The notes: generated by a model from the sequence alone, not told the origin. A stretch of 33,199 nt of DNA from CAYLJO01 sp964383905 (GCA_964383905.1 CAYLJO010000045.1:1-33199), one strand, 5' to 3'. Positions 23,343 to 30,950 are shown, numbered from the stretch's first letter. Numbers and translations are program-made.

Positions 23343-25784
23343 CTAGTTGACGCTCAAATTAACGCCCCTGCCGTTTCCGTTGGCGTATACACTACCGTTG
23401 TCATGACTGCTGCCGTCACCACCGCTGCCGGGCAGCTTAAAGGTGACGACAGAGCTTTGCAGGTGGTCTGCCAACGCCACCAGGTTCTTCACCGAGACGG
23501 AAGCTTGCTTCGTCCCGGCCGCCACCTGATGCGTGACATCGGAAATCTCGTTCATCGACTGGGCCAGAGCTTCCGAGCCGCGCGCCTGCTGCTTGGACGC
23601 CAGTGAAATGGACTGGATGATCTCGGCCAGGCGGTTCGAGACGGTCTCGATCTCGGTCAGAGATTGGCCGGCGACGTTGGCGAGAGTCGAGCCTTCGACC
23701 ACCTCGTGCGTCGTGTCTTCCATGGCGGCCACCGCCTCGTTCGTCTCGCTCTGGATCGTCTTGACCAGCGCGGCGATCTGCTTGGTCGCGTTGGTCGAAC
23801 GGTCGGCCAGCCGCTCCACCTCCTCGGCAACAACCGCGAAGCCCCGCCCGGCCTCGCCCGCCATCGCCGCCTGGATCGAGGCGTTCAGGGCGAGGATGCT
23901 CGTCCGGTCGGCGATGTCGTTAATCAACTGCACGATCTCACCGATTTCCTGTGAGCGCTCGCCGAGCCGCTTGATGCGCTTGGCCGTCTCCTGCACCTGA
24001 TCACGGATCCGGCCCATACCCTGTATGTTATTCTGTACCGCCTGCGCGCCCTGCTTGGCGTTGGCCAGGGCCTGTTCGGCGACCGCCGCCGAGAGCGTGG
24101 CGTTTTCCGACACCTGCTGGATCGAGACGACCATCTCTTCGATCGCGGAGGACGTGTCAACGATCTGCACGGATTGGGCCTCGCTCCCTGTCGCCAGGTG
24201 GTCGGTCGTCGCATTGATCTCGTTGGCCGCAGAGCTTACCCGCAGGGCGGCGTCCTTGACGTTGGTGATGACCCGGCGCAACTCGGTGATCATATAGTTG
24301 AAGGCGTCGGCAATCGCGCCGGTCATATCCGCCGTCACCTCGGCCTCGACCGTCAGATCCCCGTTGGCCACGTCGGACACCTCGTCGAGCAGCTTCATGA
24401 CCGCGCGCTGCATCGAGTCACGTTCCTCACGCGACTGGACGAGGCTCAGCGTATTGTCAAGCATGTTCTTGAAGGAGTTGCCGAAGCGGTCTTCGGCCGA
24501 CCTCGGCTCGACCTTGACCGTCAGGTTTCCGTCGGCGATGCTATCCGCCACCTCGGCCATCTCCCTGAGATACTCTGACATGTTCTTGAAGGAGTTGCCG
24601 AAGCGGTCTTCGGCCGACCTCGGCCTCGGCTTCACGGTCAGGTCGCCGGCGGCGATCCGGTCCGACACGTCTGCCATCTCCTTTAAGTACGCCGTCATGT
24701 TTTTCATGGCGGCCAGGAGTTGCCCGGCCTCATCTTTCGATGTCTGGGCAATGTCAACCGACAGGTCACCTTTGGACAGCCGGTTCGCGACTTCGACGGC
24801 CCGACCCAACTGCCCCGTGACGGTCTTTGACAGCCAGAGGCACATGCCTGTCAAAAGGACCGCGATGAGCAGGCCGGTGAGTAGCACATACCAACTGACT
24901 TTAGCAATTGCGCCGACGAGCTGTTTGTCGTTATTCGAATAGCCGGCAACGATGGTGTACCCCCAGGGGTTGAATGGCCTCTTGACGACCTTCCAGTCTT
25001 CCGAGTTGTAGCCGACTTCCGGCCCCAGAAACATTTCGGCGGCTTCACTGGCGACGTTCCTGGATTTGAAGATGATCTTGCCCTTGCTATCGGCCAGGGC
25101 CATGAATCCGCTGTCAAGAAATAGAGAGTCTTCGATCACTTTCCCCACTTCGGACAGGGACGCGATCGGGTAACCGACATACCAGATCCCGACGATGTGG
25201 TTCTCTTTGTCCAGCATCGGCTGGTAGGAGGTAATGTGGGGCACACCAAAGATGTCGACCACCCCCTCGAAAGTCTTACCCTGACGGACTGCCGCGATGG
25301 CCTTACCGTTCGGATCAAGTCTCGTCCCGACGGCCCTCGTCCCGTCCTCTTTGGGGACGTTTGTCGCGACGCGAATAAAATCGTCGCCGCGCTTGACGAA
25401 GAGCGTCGCGTCGCCTCCCATGATGGATTTCACCCGGTCGACGACCTGGAAATTAAGCGCCTGCGGTATGCCACCCAAAAGAAGGTTCGGCACGGTCTCA
25501 GTGCCTACCTGGACCGGGTTGCCTAATGACGGCTCGCCGACGGCGAGGCCCTCCCTTTTGAGCACCTTGGCCGACGCCCTCACTTCGTCGAGCATGATGG
25601 TGTTGGTGATGTCGAGGCTCTTGCTGATGATGGCCACCTTGGCGTAAATCTGCTCTTCGGCGTTCGCCGTCGTAGAGGTTCTGATGTACCTCACTGTGAG
25701 CAACCCGGCGACCAGTGTGAGTAGCCCAATAACAATCGTCATTGGTACTACCAGCTTCGTGGTAAGCCTGTCTCTTATTCGCAT
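23343..25784 (-). CDS. Methyl-accepting protein (PilJ/PixJ-like) with Cache sensor and repeated HAMP-type modules
   Basis: An 813-residue protein starting at ATG 25784 after AGGAGAG. Membrane helix 1 is about 11-33; a periplasmic Cache-type sensor (VDIFGVPHITSYQPML, HIVGIWYVGYPIASL) runs to about 293; helix 2 is about 297-318. A HAMP domain follows, then two nearly identical 39-residue modules (about 368-406 and 407-445, each with PRSAEDRFGNSFKNM) and a further HAMP-like unit to about 510. The signalling domain has the hairpin tip DIADRTSILALNASIQAAMAGE and GRGFAVVAEEVERLADRS. The Gln/Met-bearing tip is nearer PilJ than flagellar receptors. No CheR pentapeptide at the end (it ends VNLSVN). 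Confidence 0.93.
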   Translation of the reverse strand: MRIRDRLTTKLVVPMTIVIGLLTLVAGLLTVRYIRTSTTANAEEQIYAKVAIISKSLDITNTIMLDEVRASAKVLKREGLAVGEPSLGNPVQVGTETVPNLLLGGIPQALNFQVVDRVKSIMGGDATLFVKRGDDFIRVATNVPKEDGTRAVGTRLDPNGKAIAAVRQGKTFEGVVDIFGVPHITSYQPMLDKENHIVGIWYVGYPIASLSEVGKVIEDSLFLDSGFMALADSKGKIIFKSRNVASEAAEMFLGPEVGYNSEDWKVVKRPFNPWGYTIVAGYSNNDKQLVGAIAKVSWYVLLTGLLIAVLLTGMCLWLSKTVTGQLGRAVEVANRLSKGDLSVDIAQTSKDEAGQLLAAMKNMTAYLKEMADVSDRIAAGDLTVKPRPRSAEDRFGNSFKNMSEYLREMAEVADSIADGNLTVKVEPRSAEDRFGNSFKNMLDNTLSLVQSREERDSMQRAVMKLLDEVSDVANGDLTVEAEVTADMTGAIADAFNYMITELRRVITNVKDAALRVSSAANEINATTDHLATGSEAQSVQIVDTSSAIEEMVVSIQQVSENATLSAAVAEQALANAKQGAQAVQNNIQGMGRIRDQVQETAKRIKRLGERSQEIGEIVQLINDIADRTSILALNASIQAAMAGEAGRGFAVVAEEVERLADRSTNATKQIAALVKTIQSETNEAVAAMEDTTHEVVEGSTLANVAGQSLTEIETVSNRLAEIIQSISLASKQQARGSEALAQSMNEISDVTHQVAAGTKQASVSVKNLVALADHLQSSVVTFKLPGSGGDGSSHDNGSVYANGNGRGVNLSVN
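24462..24623. repeat. Two identical 45-bp segments inside the receptor gene
   Basis: 24462-24506 and 24579-24623 are identical over 45 bases; the period is 117 bases, or 39 codons. They encode the shared PRSAEDRFGNSFKNM of two adjacent HAMP-type modules. Identity at DNA level points to recent duplication or gene conversion. Confidence 0.85.
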
Positions 25785-25987
25785 CGTAATCTCTCCTGTA
25801 AAATTTAGGCCGCCTCCAGGTTTATCAATGGTTTTTAACGCCGTGTTTCGTTGCCGCCTCTCCGGCTCCCTAACTTTGTTGAGGGTTATCAGGCTCGTTT
25901 CGGGGCGGGAGAAGAAGGGGTTGAAGGTGAGGCCGAACAGTCTGTGATGTATCTTCCTGTCTTACATTATCGCCGTTCTCCAATTTT
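25785..25987. other. Spacer between CheW and the receptor gene
   Basis: About 200 bases, the longest gap within the operon, holding the ribosome-binding site of the receptor gene (AGGAGAG). It could contain an internal promoter; none was identified. No terminator-like hairpin was recognised. Confidence 0.3.
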
Positions 25988-27091
25988 CTACGGGCCGCTG
26001 CTCACCGGCTCGAACTGGCGCATCCCCGGAGAGCAGATCAGACGTTCGAGGTCAAGCAGGACGAGAAGGCGCCCCTCGTGCTCGTAGACCCCACGCATGT
26101 AGGGGGCGATCCGATTCTCCAACAACGCGGTTGGCGCGCCGATCTGATCGGCGTTCAGGTAGCGTATCTCGCGTACCTGGTCAACAATCAGACCGGACGT
26201 GATGTCTTCCTCAAGGGAGCGGACTACCAGCATCCGGTTGTTTTGTATCGACTCGCTTTGCTCAAGGCCGAGAAATGTGCGCAGGTCCACAATCGAAATG
26301 ATGTCGCCACGCAAATTGGCCACTCCCCGCACCCAATCCGGCACGCTTGGTAGCGGAGTGATGGCGGGTATCCGTCCGATCTCAATCACGTTGCCGATGG
26401 GCACGGAATAGGCGGTGCCGGCCATCGTAAAGATGACGTGGTGTTCCTTCGGGGTGGGTGCCTCGGGCGCTTCAAGTGCGAGGTTCACCGCCGGACCCGA
26501 ACCGAAATCTTGCTCGACCTCTGCGTCAATGGAGGCGATCAGCGAGTCCAGGAGAGGACCGGCCTCAACAGGTGGCTGGCCGGCTTCGAAGCCCCCCTCA
26601 GAACCTGTTGCAAAATCTGCGCCGGAAGCAGTCACTCCGGCAGGATTGTCTGCCTCCTGGATTTGAGTTTCGGCGTCGAAGTCGTGCGCGGGCGCTTCAA
26701 TCTTGGCAGCGATGTCGTCCAACTCATCCAGGGCATCTCTGACGCTGGTCGTGGCGACTGGGCTTTCAGCCTCCAGCGCAGACGGCCAGGGAAGGTCTAA
26801 CTCTGTTAGGCCGTGAGAGTCTGAGCGCTCGCTCGTAAGGTTGAGCACACCATCGTCTGTCTCAGCTTCGTTGAGGCAGGGGGTTGGATCAGGCGATTGG
26901 AGGTTCTCACCTGCAAGCGTGACCTTTGGTTCGGCGGTCGGGTCACTCACCGCTTCTAAATCCGGCAGGGGATGAAGATCATTGCACGTCAACGGATCAG
27001 AAGCCGGCTCAAGTCCGGGCGGCGTAGACGGACTCGCGCCGCTTAGACTGTCCAGGTAGTCGTGTAACTCTCTTTCACTCTCGTTCTGCAT
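25988..27091 (-). CDS. cheW: CheW adaptor with a long acidic N-terminal region
   Basis: A 367-residue protein. Residues 1 to about 215 are acidic, low-complexity and rich in Asp, Glu, Pro and Ser (predicted disordered). The CheW domain, about 217-360, has HVIFTMAGTAYSVPIGNVIEIGR, PDWVRGVANLRGDIISIVDL, NNRMLVVRSLEEDITSGLIVDQV and LLVLLDLERLI. It links receptor to CheA. Short CheW proteins are about 160 residues, so the N-terminal half is an addition, perhaps a partner-recruiting tail. The position between the receiver and the receptor matches pixI/pilI. Confidence 0.9.
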   Translation of the reverse strand: MQNESERELHDYLDSLSGASPSTPPGLEPASDPLTCNDLHPLPDLEAVSDPTAEPKVTLAGENLQSPDPTPCLNEAETDDGVLNLTSERSDSHGLTELDLPWPSALEAESPVATTSVRDALDELDDIAAKIEAPAHDFDAETQIQEADNPAGVTASGADFATGSEGGFEAGQPPVEAGPLLDSLIASIDAEVEQDFGSGPAVNLALEAPEAPTPKEHHVIFTMAGTAYSVPIGNVIEIGRIPAITPLPSVPDWVRGVANLRGDIISIVDLRTFLGLEQSESIQNNRMLVVRSLEEDITSGLIVDQVREIRYLNADQIGAPTALLENRIAPYMRGVYEHEGRLLVLLDLERLICSPGMRQFEPVSSGP

Positions 27092-27139
27092 ACTTAAATT
27101 CAGCGCCGTTGAAGGTCACCCGGGCCTTTCGACACGCCC

Positions 27140-27505
27140 CTAGAGGAGTTTCGCGACCGCCGCCAGCAACTGCTCGTCTTCAAACGGCTTGGTCATGTAT
27201 TCATCCGCCCCCTGCTTGAGACCCCAGAAGCGATCGCTTTCCTGATCCTTGCTGCTCAGGAGAAGAACTTTGATCCCCTTAGTGTCTTGCCCGGTCTTGA
27301 TCTTCCTGAGGACTTGAAAGCCGTTCTGCTTGGGCATGATGATATCCAGGATGGCCAGCTTCGGGTTCTCCCGGCTGACCTTTTCCAGGGCGTCCTCGCC
27401 GTCGACCGCGGTCACAACCCGGTACCCCTTATTTTGCAGTGCGGTCATCACCAGGCGCAGCTCTGTGGGGCTATCGTCGGCCACCAGAATAGTTTCATTT
27501 GCCAC
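27140..27505 (-). CDS. Stand-alone response-regulator receiver (PilH/PixH/CheY-like)
   Basis: A 121-residue single receiver domain: ILVADDSPTELRLV at the N-terminus, phosphoacceptor Asp54 in LAILDIIMPKQNGF, SSKDQESDR in the switch region, and the conserved Lys in EYMTKPF. It lacks an output domain. It starts at GTG 27505 with AAAAGGAGAAG about 8 bases upstream, a strong site. In Pil/Pix systems such receivers receive phosphate from CheA and either signal to the motor ATPases or act as phosphate sinks. Operon neighbours are the DUF4388 gene (upstream) and cheW (downstream). Confidence 0.93.
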   Translation of the reverse strand: MANETILVADDSPTELRLVMTALQNKGYRVVTAVDGEDALEKVSRENPKLAILDIIMPKQNGFQVLRKIKTGQDTKGIKVLLLSSKDQESDRFWGLKQGADEYMTKPFEDEQLLAAVAKLL

Positions 27506-27519
27506 CGTATCTTCTCCTT

Positions 27520-28365
27520 TTAGGCTCGCACGCCATCGACCATCCGTTTTAGATCAAAGATAAACTGCCCGTACACCTCCCCGAGCCGGTCCACCACCAG
27601 CGTGGATTGCAGACAGGACGTCATCAGTCCGAAGAAAGCATCCATGATGCTCATGATGCTCCGGCCAATATCGTTAAAGACCTGTTGGCGAGCCCCGCGG
27701 CTCGCGTTGTCGTAAAGACTTACCAGGGTCTGTGGCGGTAACCGGTTGTCCTGCGATTGAATGGACCGCATTGATGAGTACTGAGCCCTCACCTGGACCA
27801 GCGTCTTTTCCATCTCGCCGGTAGACTTGTCTTCGCCGAGCAGCCCCTCCGTGAATTCAATCATCTGGTTCGCCGTCTCAGCCAAAATCTGTAAGGCCGT
27901 GGCGGGTCGCTTCTGAATCTGCTTGTCGGCCAGGCGGGAGGCCGAATGCTCAAGGGTTGACAGGAGGAGGATGATCTCGTTTTCCGTGGCGCTGTCGGAC
28001 TCCGACTCGCGCGCCGAAAGCGCTTCCTCCCTGGCCGGCAGTTGCGCTTCCCCCGCCCCCCGCTCGTCGAGCCTTTGCATCCCTTGCATCAGGAGTTGAT
28101 TCCAGGGCATGACCACCGTCCGGCGCGGGGTTGACATAATGCTGCTCGTGCGAAAGGCGCCGTTCGGCCAGGTCAACAAGCGGTAGACGGCCTCCTGGCC
28201 CTCAAGATTACCGAGGGTTGCGTGGACAATCTCCCCCTTGTCGAAATAGATGACGCCCTCCTCGTGCTGGCGCTTAAGAATCAGTCCGACCTTGCGCTGC
28301 TCCAGGCAGATGATCTGCACAATGCTCGGAAGGCTCATGTCTTTGAGGTCGCCCTCGATTGCCAT
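27520..28365 (-). CDS. DUF4388 (PATAN-like) domain protein
   Basis: A 281-residue protein. Residues about 1-95 match DUF4388: MAIEGDLKDMSLPSIVQIIC, KVGLILKRQHEEGVIYFDKGEIVHATLG and GQEAVYRLLTWPNGAF. This domain is related to the PATAN region at the front of cyanobacterial PatA/PixG regulators. The remaining 185 residues are helical, with no receiver or other known fold recognised. Start ATG 28365, preceded by GAGAAAGG. In pixG a PATAN domain is fused to a receiver; here the receivers are on neighbouring genes, so this may be the split counterpart. It may bind a partner such as a pilus ATPase, but that is inference. Confidence 0.82.
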   Translation of the reverse strand: MAIEGDLKDMSLPSIVQIICLEQRKVGLILKRQHEEGVIYFDKGEIVHATLGNLEGQEAVYRLLTWPNGAFRTSSIMSTPRRTVVMPWNQLLMQGMQRLDERGAGEAQLPAREEALSARESESDSATENEIILLLSTLEHSASRLADKQIQKRPATALQILAETANQMIEFTEGLLGEDKSTGEMEKTLVQVRAQYSSMRSIQSQDNRLPPQTLVSLYDNASRGARQQVFNDIGRSIMSIMDAFFGLMTSCLQSTLVVDRLGEVYGQFIFDLKRMVDGVRA

Positions 28366-28394
28366 CGGTTTACCTTTCTCCAGTCCGGCGTTCG

Positions 28395-29666
28395 CTAGAC
28401 CACGTGCTTGTTCACGACCTGCAGTAAGGCCCTCGGTTCGAAGGGCTTCGTGAGGTACTCCGTCGAGCCCGCCATCCGGCCGCGCATCTTATCGAAAAGG
28501 CCGTCCTTGCCGGACAGCATGATGACCGGGATGTGTTGGGTGTCCTCATTTTTCTTGATGAGCTTGCAGAGTTGATACCCGTCGATGCGTGGCATTGAAA
28601 CGTCAAGCAAAATCAGGTCGGGCATGCCCTCGTTGATCTTCGTTAAAGCCTCCATGCCGTCCTCGGCGGGGACGACGCGATGGCCGTCCTTCTCCAGCGT
28701 GATGGTGACAAGCTTGCGTACCGTCGGGCTGTCATCCACCACCATAATGAGTTTTGGGGCGTGACGTTCCTGTCTCTCTCTCGGCGCCTGTCTTGCCGCT
28801 TTCTCCCTGGCGGCCTCTCGCGCGGCGTCGGCCGCCGCCTGTCGCTGCACCAGTGCCGAGATCTGAGCTTGTAAGGCCTGATGATCAGGGTTGAGGCGAT
28901 ACGCCGCTTGAAGGTGGGCAATCCCCTGGTCAACGTTCTTCAAATTTAGGTAGGCGAGGCCCAGCGTATAAAGGTCATCGAAACCCGGCTCCTCACCGAG
29001 CGCGCCCTCGCAGCGCTCGACGGCCTCACGGATCAATTTCTGATTAACGCTTTCGTTACCTAAGAGCTCATCCGGATCATCGAGCGTTAAGACCGAGCCG
29101 CAGGCCGCGCATTTATCCGTCCTGTCTTTGGCTTCGGTCAAGCACAGCCGACATCTCCAGGAAGGGGCCTGGGAGGCGAGCCGCTCCTTTGCCGATACGA
29201 GACTTGAAAGTGCTCGCTGGTTCGACGGGTTGATTTGCAGGACTCGTTCGAGGTAGGTCACTTTCTCCTGAAGCGAGCCGGTCACGTAAGCCAGCATCAG
29301 CCACCCGTCCTCGTTGTTCGGCTCATACTCCAGAACATTCCGCGCGGCGTCGCGGGCTAAGGTCAGGTCCCCCTCTTTAGCGGCGGCCAGTCCCTTCTGC
29401 AGCAGGGACCGCGCCAGCTGGCTTTTTGTCGATCTTGACCATTCCAGTGCTCGCTGGTTTGTCGGATCAAGGGAGAGAACTCGTTCGAGGTAGGTGAGCC
29501 TGTCCTCAAGTGATTCGGTCACGGAAGCGAGCCATAGCCACCCCAACGCGCTTTGCGCATCGGCCTCAACAGCTTGCGACAGGAGTTGATGTGCCAGCGC
29601 CTTGTCCCCTGCTTTAGCAGCGGCGGCGCCTTCATGGAGTAGCTTGAGGGCGATAGATTGTGACAC
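28395..29666 (-). CDS. TPR - zinc ribbon - TPR - receiver fusion protein
   Basis: A 423-residue protein, first of the operon, starting at GTG 29666 with AAAGGAA upstream. It has a duplicated TPR-type block (about 9-85 and 88-164, sharing LTYLERVL-type and NQRAL motifs). A zinc ribbon follows with Cys172, Cys175, Cys186 and Cys189, then another TPR-like pair (about 230-262), an Ala/Arg/Glu helix (about 276-303), and a receiver (about 305-423; Asp355 in LILLDVSMPRIDG, Lys407). It is likely phosphorylated by the CheA of the operon, the TPR part binding an output partner. Zinc ribbons inside TPR-receiver proteins are uncommon in my experience. Confidence 0.88.
   Translation of the reverse strand: MSQSIALKLLHEGAAAAKAGDKALAHQLLSQAVEADAQSALGWLWLASVTESLEDRLTYLERVLSLDPTNQRALEWSRSTKSQLARSLLQKGLAAAKEGDLTLARDAARNVLEYEPNNEDGWLMLAYVTGSLQEKVTYLERVLQINPSNQRALSSLVSAKERLASQAPSWRCRLCLTEAKDRTDKCAACGSVLTLDDPDELLGNESVNQKLIREAVERCEGALGEEPGFDDLYTLGLAYLNLKNVDQGIAHLQAAYRLNPDHQALQAQISALVQRQAAADAAREAAREKAARQAPRERQERHAPKLIMVVDDSPTVRKLVTITLEKDGHRVVPAEDGMEALTKINEGMPDLILLDVSMPRIDGYQLCKLIKKNEDTQHIPVIMLSGKDGLFDKMRGRMAGSTEYLTKPFEPRALLQVVNKHVV
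29210..29512. repeat. Internal duplication of the TPR region, about 237 bp period
   Basis: GTGCTCGCTGG at 29210 and 29447, and ACTCGTTCGAGGTAGGT near 29232 and 29469, recur at a spacing of 237 bases, 79 codons, the size of the repeated TPR block. Similarity is partial elsewhere, so the duplication is older than that in the receptor gene. Confidence 0.7.
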
Positions 29667-30017
29667 GGCGCGTTCCTTTCAACGGTTCAAACTTCGCCCC
29701 GATCAACCGACCAGCCTGCGGCAGCTGATTCACGTCTGGGAGAATATTGAGTAAGAGGTGTCCTTACTGCTCTTGCCTGTTGACGACGCTCGGTTCCACA
29801 TGGCTCATGTTGAAACGATTGCCAAGCTTAGGCGGGTAATGAAGCTTTCAACCCCTGGAGAATGCGTTCGGCTTCTGAGTCCGGCAAAGGCTTATGCAAG
29901 GAAGCTGCTTTGTGAGTGTTCTAATAGTTGTTGAGACCGCAACAACAGGCGTACGATTGAAGTCTGTTATAGAAGGACATCAGTAAGGGTGGCCCCGCAA
30001 ACGCCAGTACAATACGA

Positions 30018-30038
30018 CAACGATGTTTAACATCGTTG
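30018..30038. promoter_or_regulatory. 21-bp perfect palindrome, possible operator
   Basis: CAACGATGTT, one central T, and AACATCGTTG: ten paired bases on each side. The dyad with a one-base centre is typical of a dimeric DNA-binding protein site rather than a terminator (no T run follows). AT-rich TATATATT lies just after it (about 30043). No regulator gene is adjacent. Confidence 0.5.
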
Positions 30039-30173
30039 CAATGTATATATTAGCGTTTAAGGAGTTACACTGTCAATATGAGAGTTTACGAGCAAAAATC
30101 AGGCTAAAAACAGGCTTTTTCATCGAAATTCCGGGTGGCGAGTCTTGCCCAAGGCGGTCTGAAAGACGGTTTG

Positions 30174-30197
30174 AACCGCAGAGGACACAGAGGAAAA
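30174..30197 (+). repeat. Dispersed GCAGAGGACACAGAGG-type repeat, copy 1
   Basis: AACCGCAGAGGACACAGAGG followed by AAAA. Related copies lie at 30692-30720 and about 30847-30871, the third weaker. Such GCAGAGG / ACAGAGG runs recur in intergenic regions of many environmental bacteria; their origin is unknown to me. Confidence 0.55.
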
Positions 30198-30485
30198 GCT
30201 CAAGGGATTCAGATCTGCTGACTGCTACCGGATTATCCTTGATCATGGAAATTCGTTAGTTTTCGTGAGATTCCGTTAGATTTTGTGAGATCCCATGTGC
30301 CGCGCGCGCCGGAACACTGTTTTTCGTCGGGATTCGTTAAGTGCGGACGGATAAAGTCCATTTTGTCCCCTACCCCCCGTGTAGCATTTGTCAAGAGGCA
30401 AGTTGAGGGTCACCTACCCGATCATTGGTAGTCGAGCGATCAGGATCGATCCCGTTACTATTATAGCAGGTGTGAAGCGGACTTA

Positions 30486-30695
30486 GAAGAGGCCCGGCTT
30501 GAGACCTTCAACTACATCGAAGGCTACTACAATCGCATCCGCCGTCATTCAAGTTTGGGTTATCTCAGCCCGGAAGAATACGAACGCAAGTACATGGAAG
30601 AAAGAGAGGGAAAGTCAGGCAAGGTTCTTGACAAGAAAAAAGAGAAAGGAGTAGAAGCTAAGACACTTTCGTGTCTCAGTTTTTAGGACCACCTC
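30486..30695 (+). mobile_element. IS3-family transposase 3' remnant and right end
   Basis: From 30486 the plus frame reads EEARLETFNYIEGYYNRIRR, then HSSLGYLSPEEYERKY, and ends at TAG 30684-30686. This is the C-terminus of an IS3/IS150-group OrfB integrase (catalytic Glu lies upstream and is missing). The residues before 30486 are out of frame or unrelated, so the element is cut at its 5' side. The end GTTTTTAGGACCACCTCA (30679-30696) reads in reverse as TGAGGTGGTCCTAAAAAC, like an IS3 terminal repeat. No left end was found. Non-functional. Confidence 0.75.
30661..30684 (+). terminator. Hairpin and T run at the end of the transposase remnant
   Basis: AGACAC-TTTC-GTGTCT (30661-30676) is a 6-bp stem with a 4-base loop, followed by CAG and TTTTT. 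It may terminate transcription of the IS remnant and also lies inside its coding end. Confidence 0.45.
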
Positions 30696-30720
30696 AGAGG
30701 ACGCAGAGGAACACAGAGGG
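30692..30720 (+). repeat. Dispersed GCAGAGG-type repeat, copy 2
   Basis: CTCAGAGGACGCAGAGGAAC continues as ACAGAGGG. It adjoins the right end of the IS remnant, so IS insertion or repair may have spread or used the repeat. A weaker third copy (CACAGAGTTCGCAGAGGGGG) lies at about 30847-30866. The rest of 30721-30950 shows no gene. Confidence 0.5.
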
Positions 30721-30950
30721 AAGACAAAGGGAATAAAGAAGAAGCAACCTAGATCCGGCCGGGGCTACATCTGGCGAGGAAGGGGCTGTGACTTTGCAGT
30801 ACGGCATCAAATCTTGCCAGGAAAATAACAAGTTACGGGTTTGTTGCACAGAGTTCGCAGAGGGGGCACCGCAGAACACATCTGACACCCAATCTCAAAC
30901 TGCTATATAGCCGTCCATTCTGATATTCCCGGAAGTCTTCCAGTTACCGG

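Larger units (their letters stand above)
29667..30485. other. Gene-poor region upstream of the chemosensory operon
   Basis: About 820 bases with no credible gene. It should hold the operon promoter (minus strand), but no clear sigma-70 or sigma-54 sites were found. It contains a hairpin AGTAAG/CTTACT (29750-29768), the 21-bp palindrome at 30018-30038, a CGCAGAGGACACAGAGGAA-type repeat (30174-30197), and two imperfect copies of ATTCGTTAGTTTTCGTGAG (about 30251-30290). A minus-strand fragment at 29828-29914 ends in KPLPDSEAERILQGL, faintly like the end of a receiver domain. Confidence 0.45.

Noticed and set aside
29828..29914. Minus-strand fragment ending KPLPDSEAERILQGL, faintly like the end of a receiver domain
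   Set aside because: Only 27 codons between stops, with no upstream receiver motifs in any frame; too little to call a pseudogene.
30023..30259. 78-codon plus-strand open frame in the gap
   Set aside because: It starts inside a palindrome and its second half (PQRTQRK) is the translation of a dispersed repeat; no ribosome-binding site.
30694..30888. 64-codon minus-strand open frame
   Set aside because: Its ends are translations of the GCAGAGG-type repeats (LCLPSVFLCVL), a common artefact of this repeat.
29667..30950. Search of the gap for tRNA or small RNA genes
   Set aside because: No cloverleaf features (such as a GTTCAA-type T loop with a CCA-side acceptor stem) were recognised; a covariance-model scan would be decisive.
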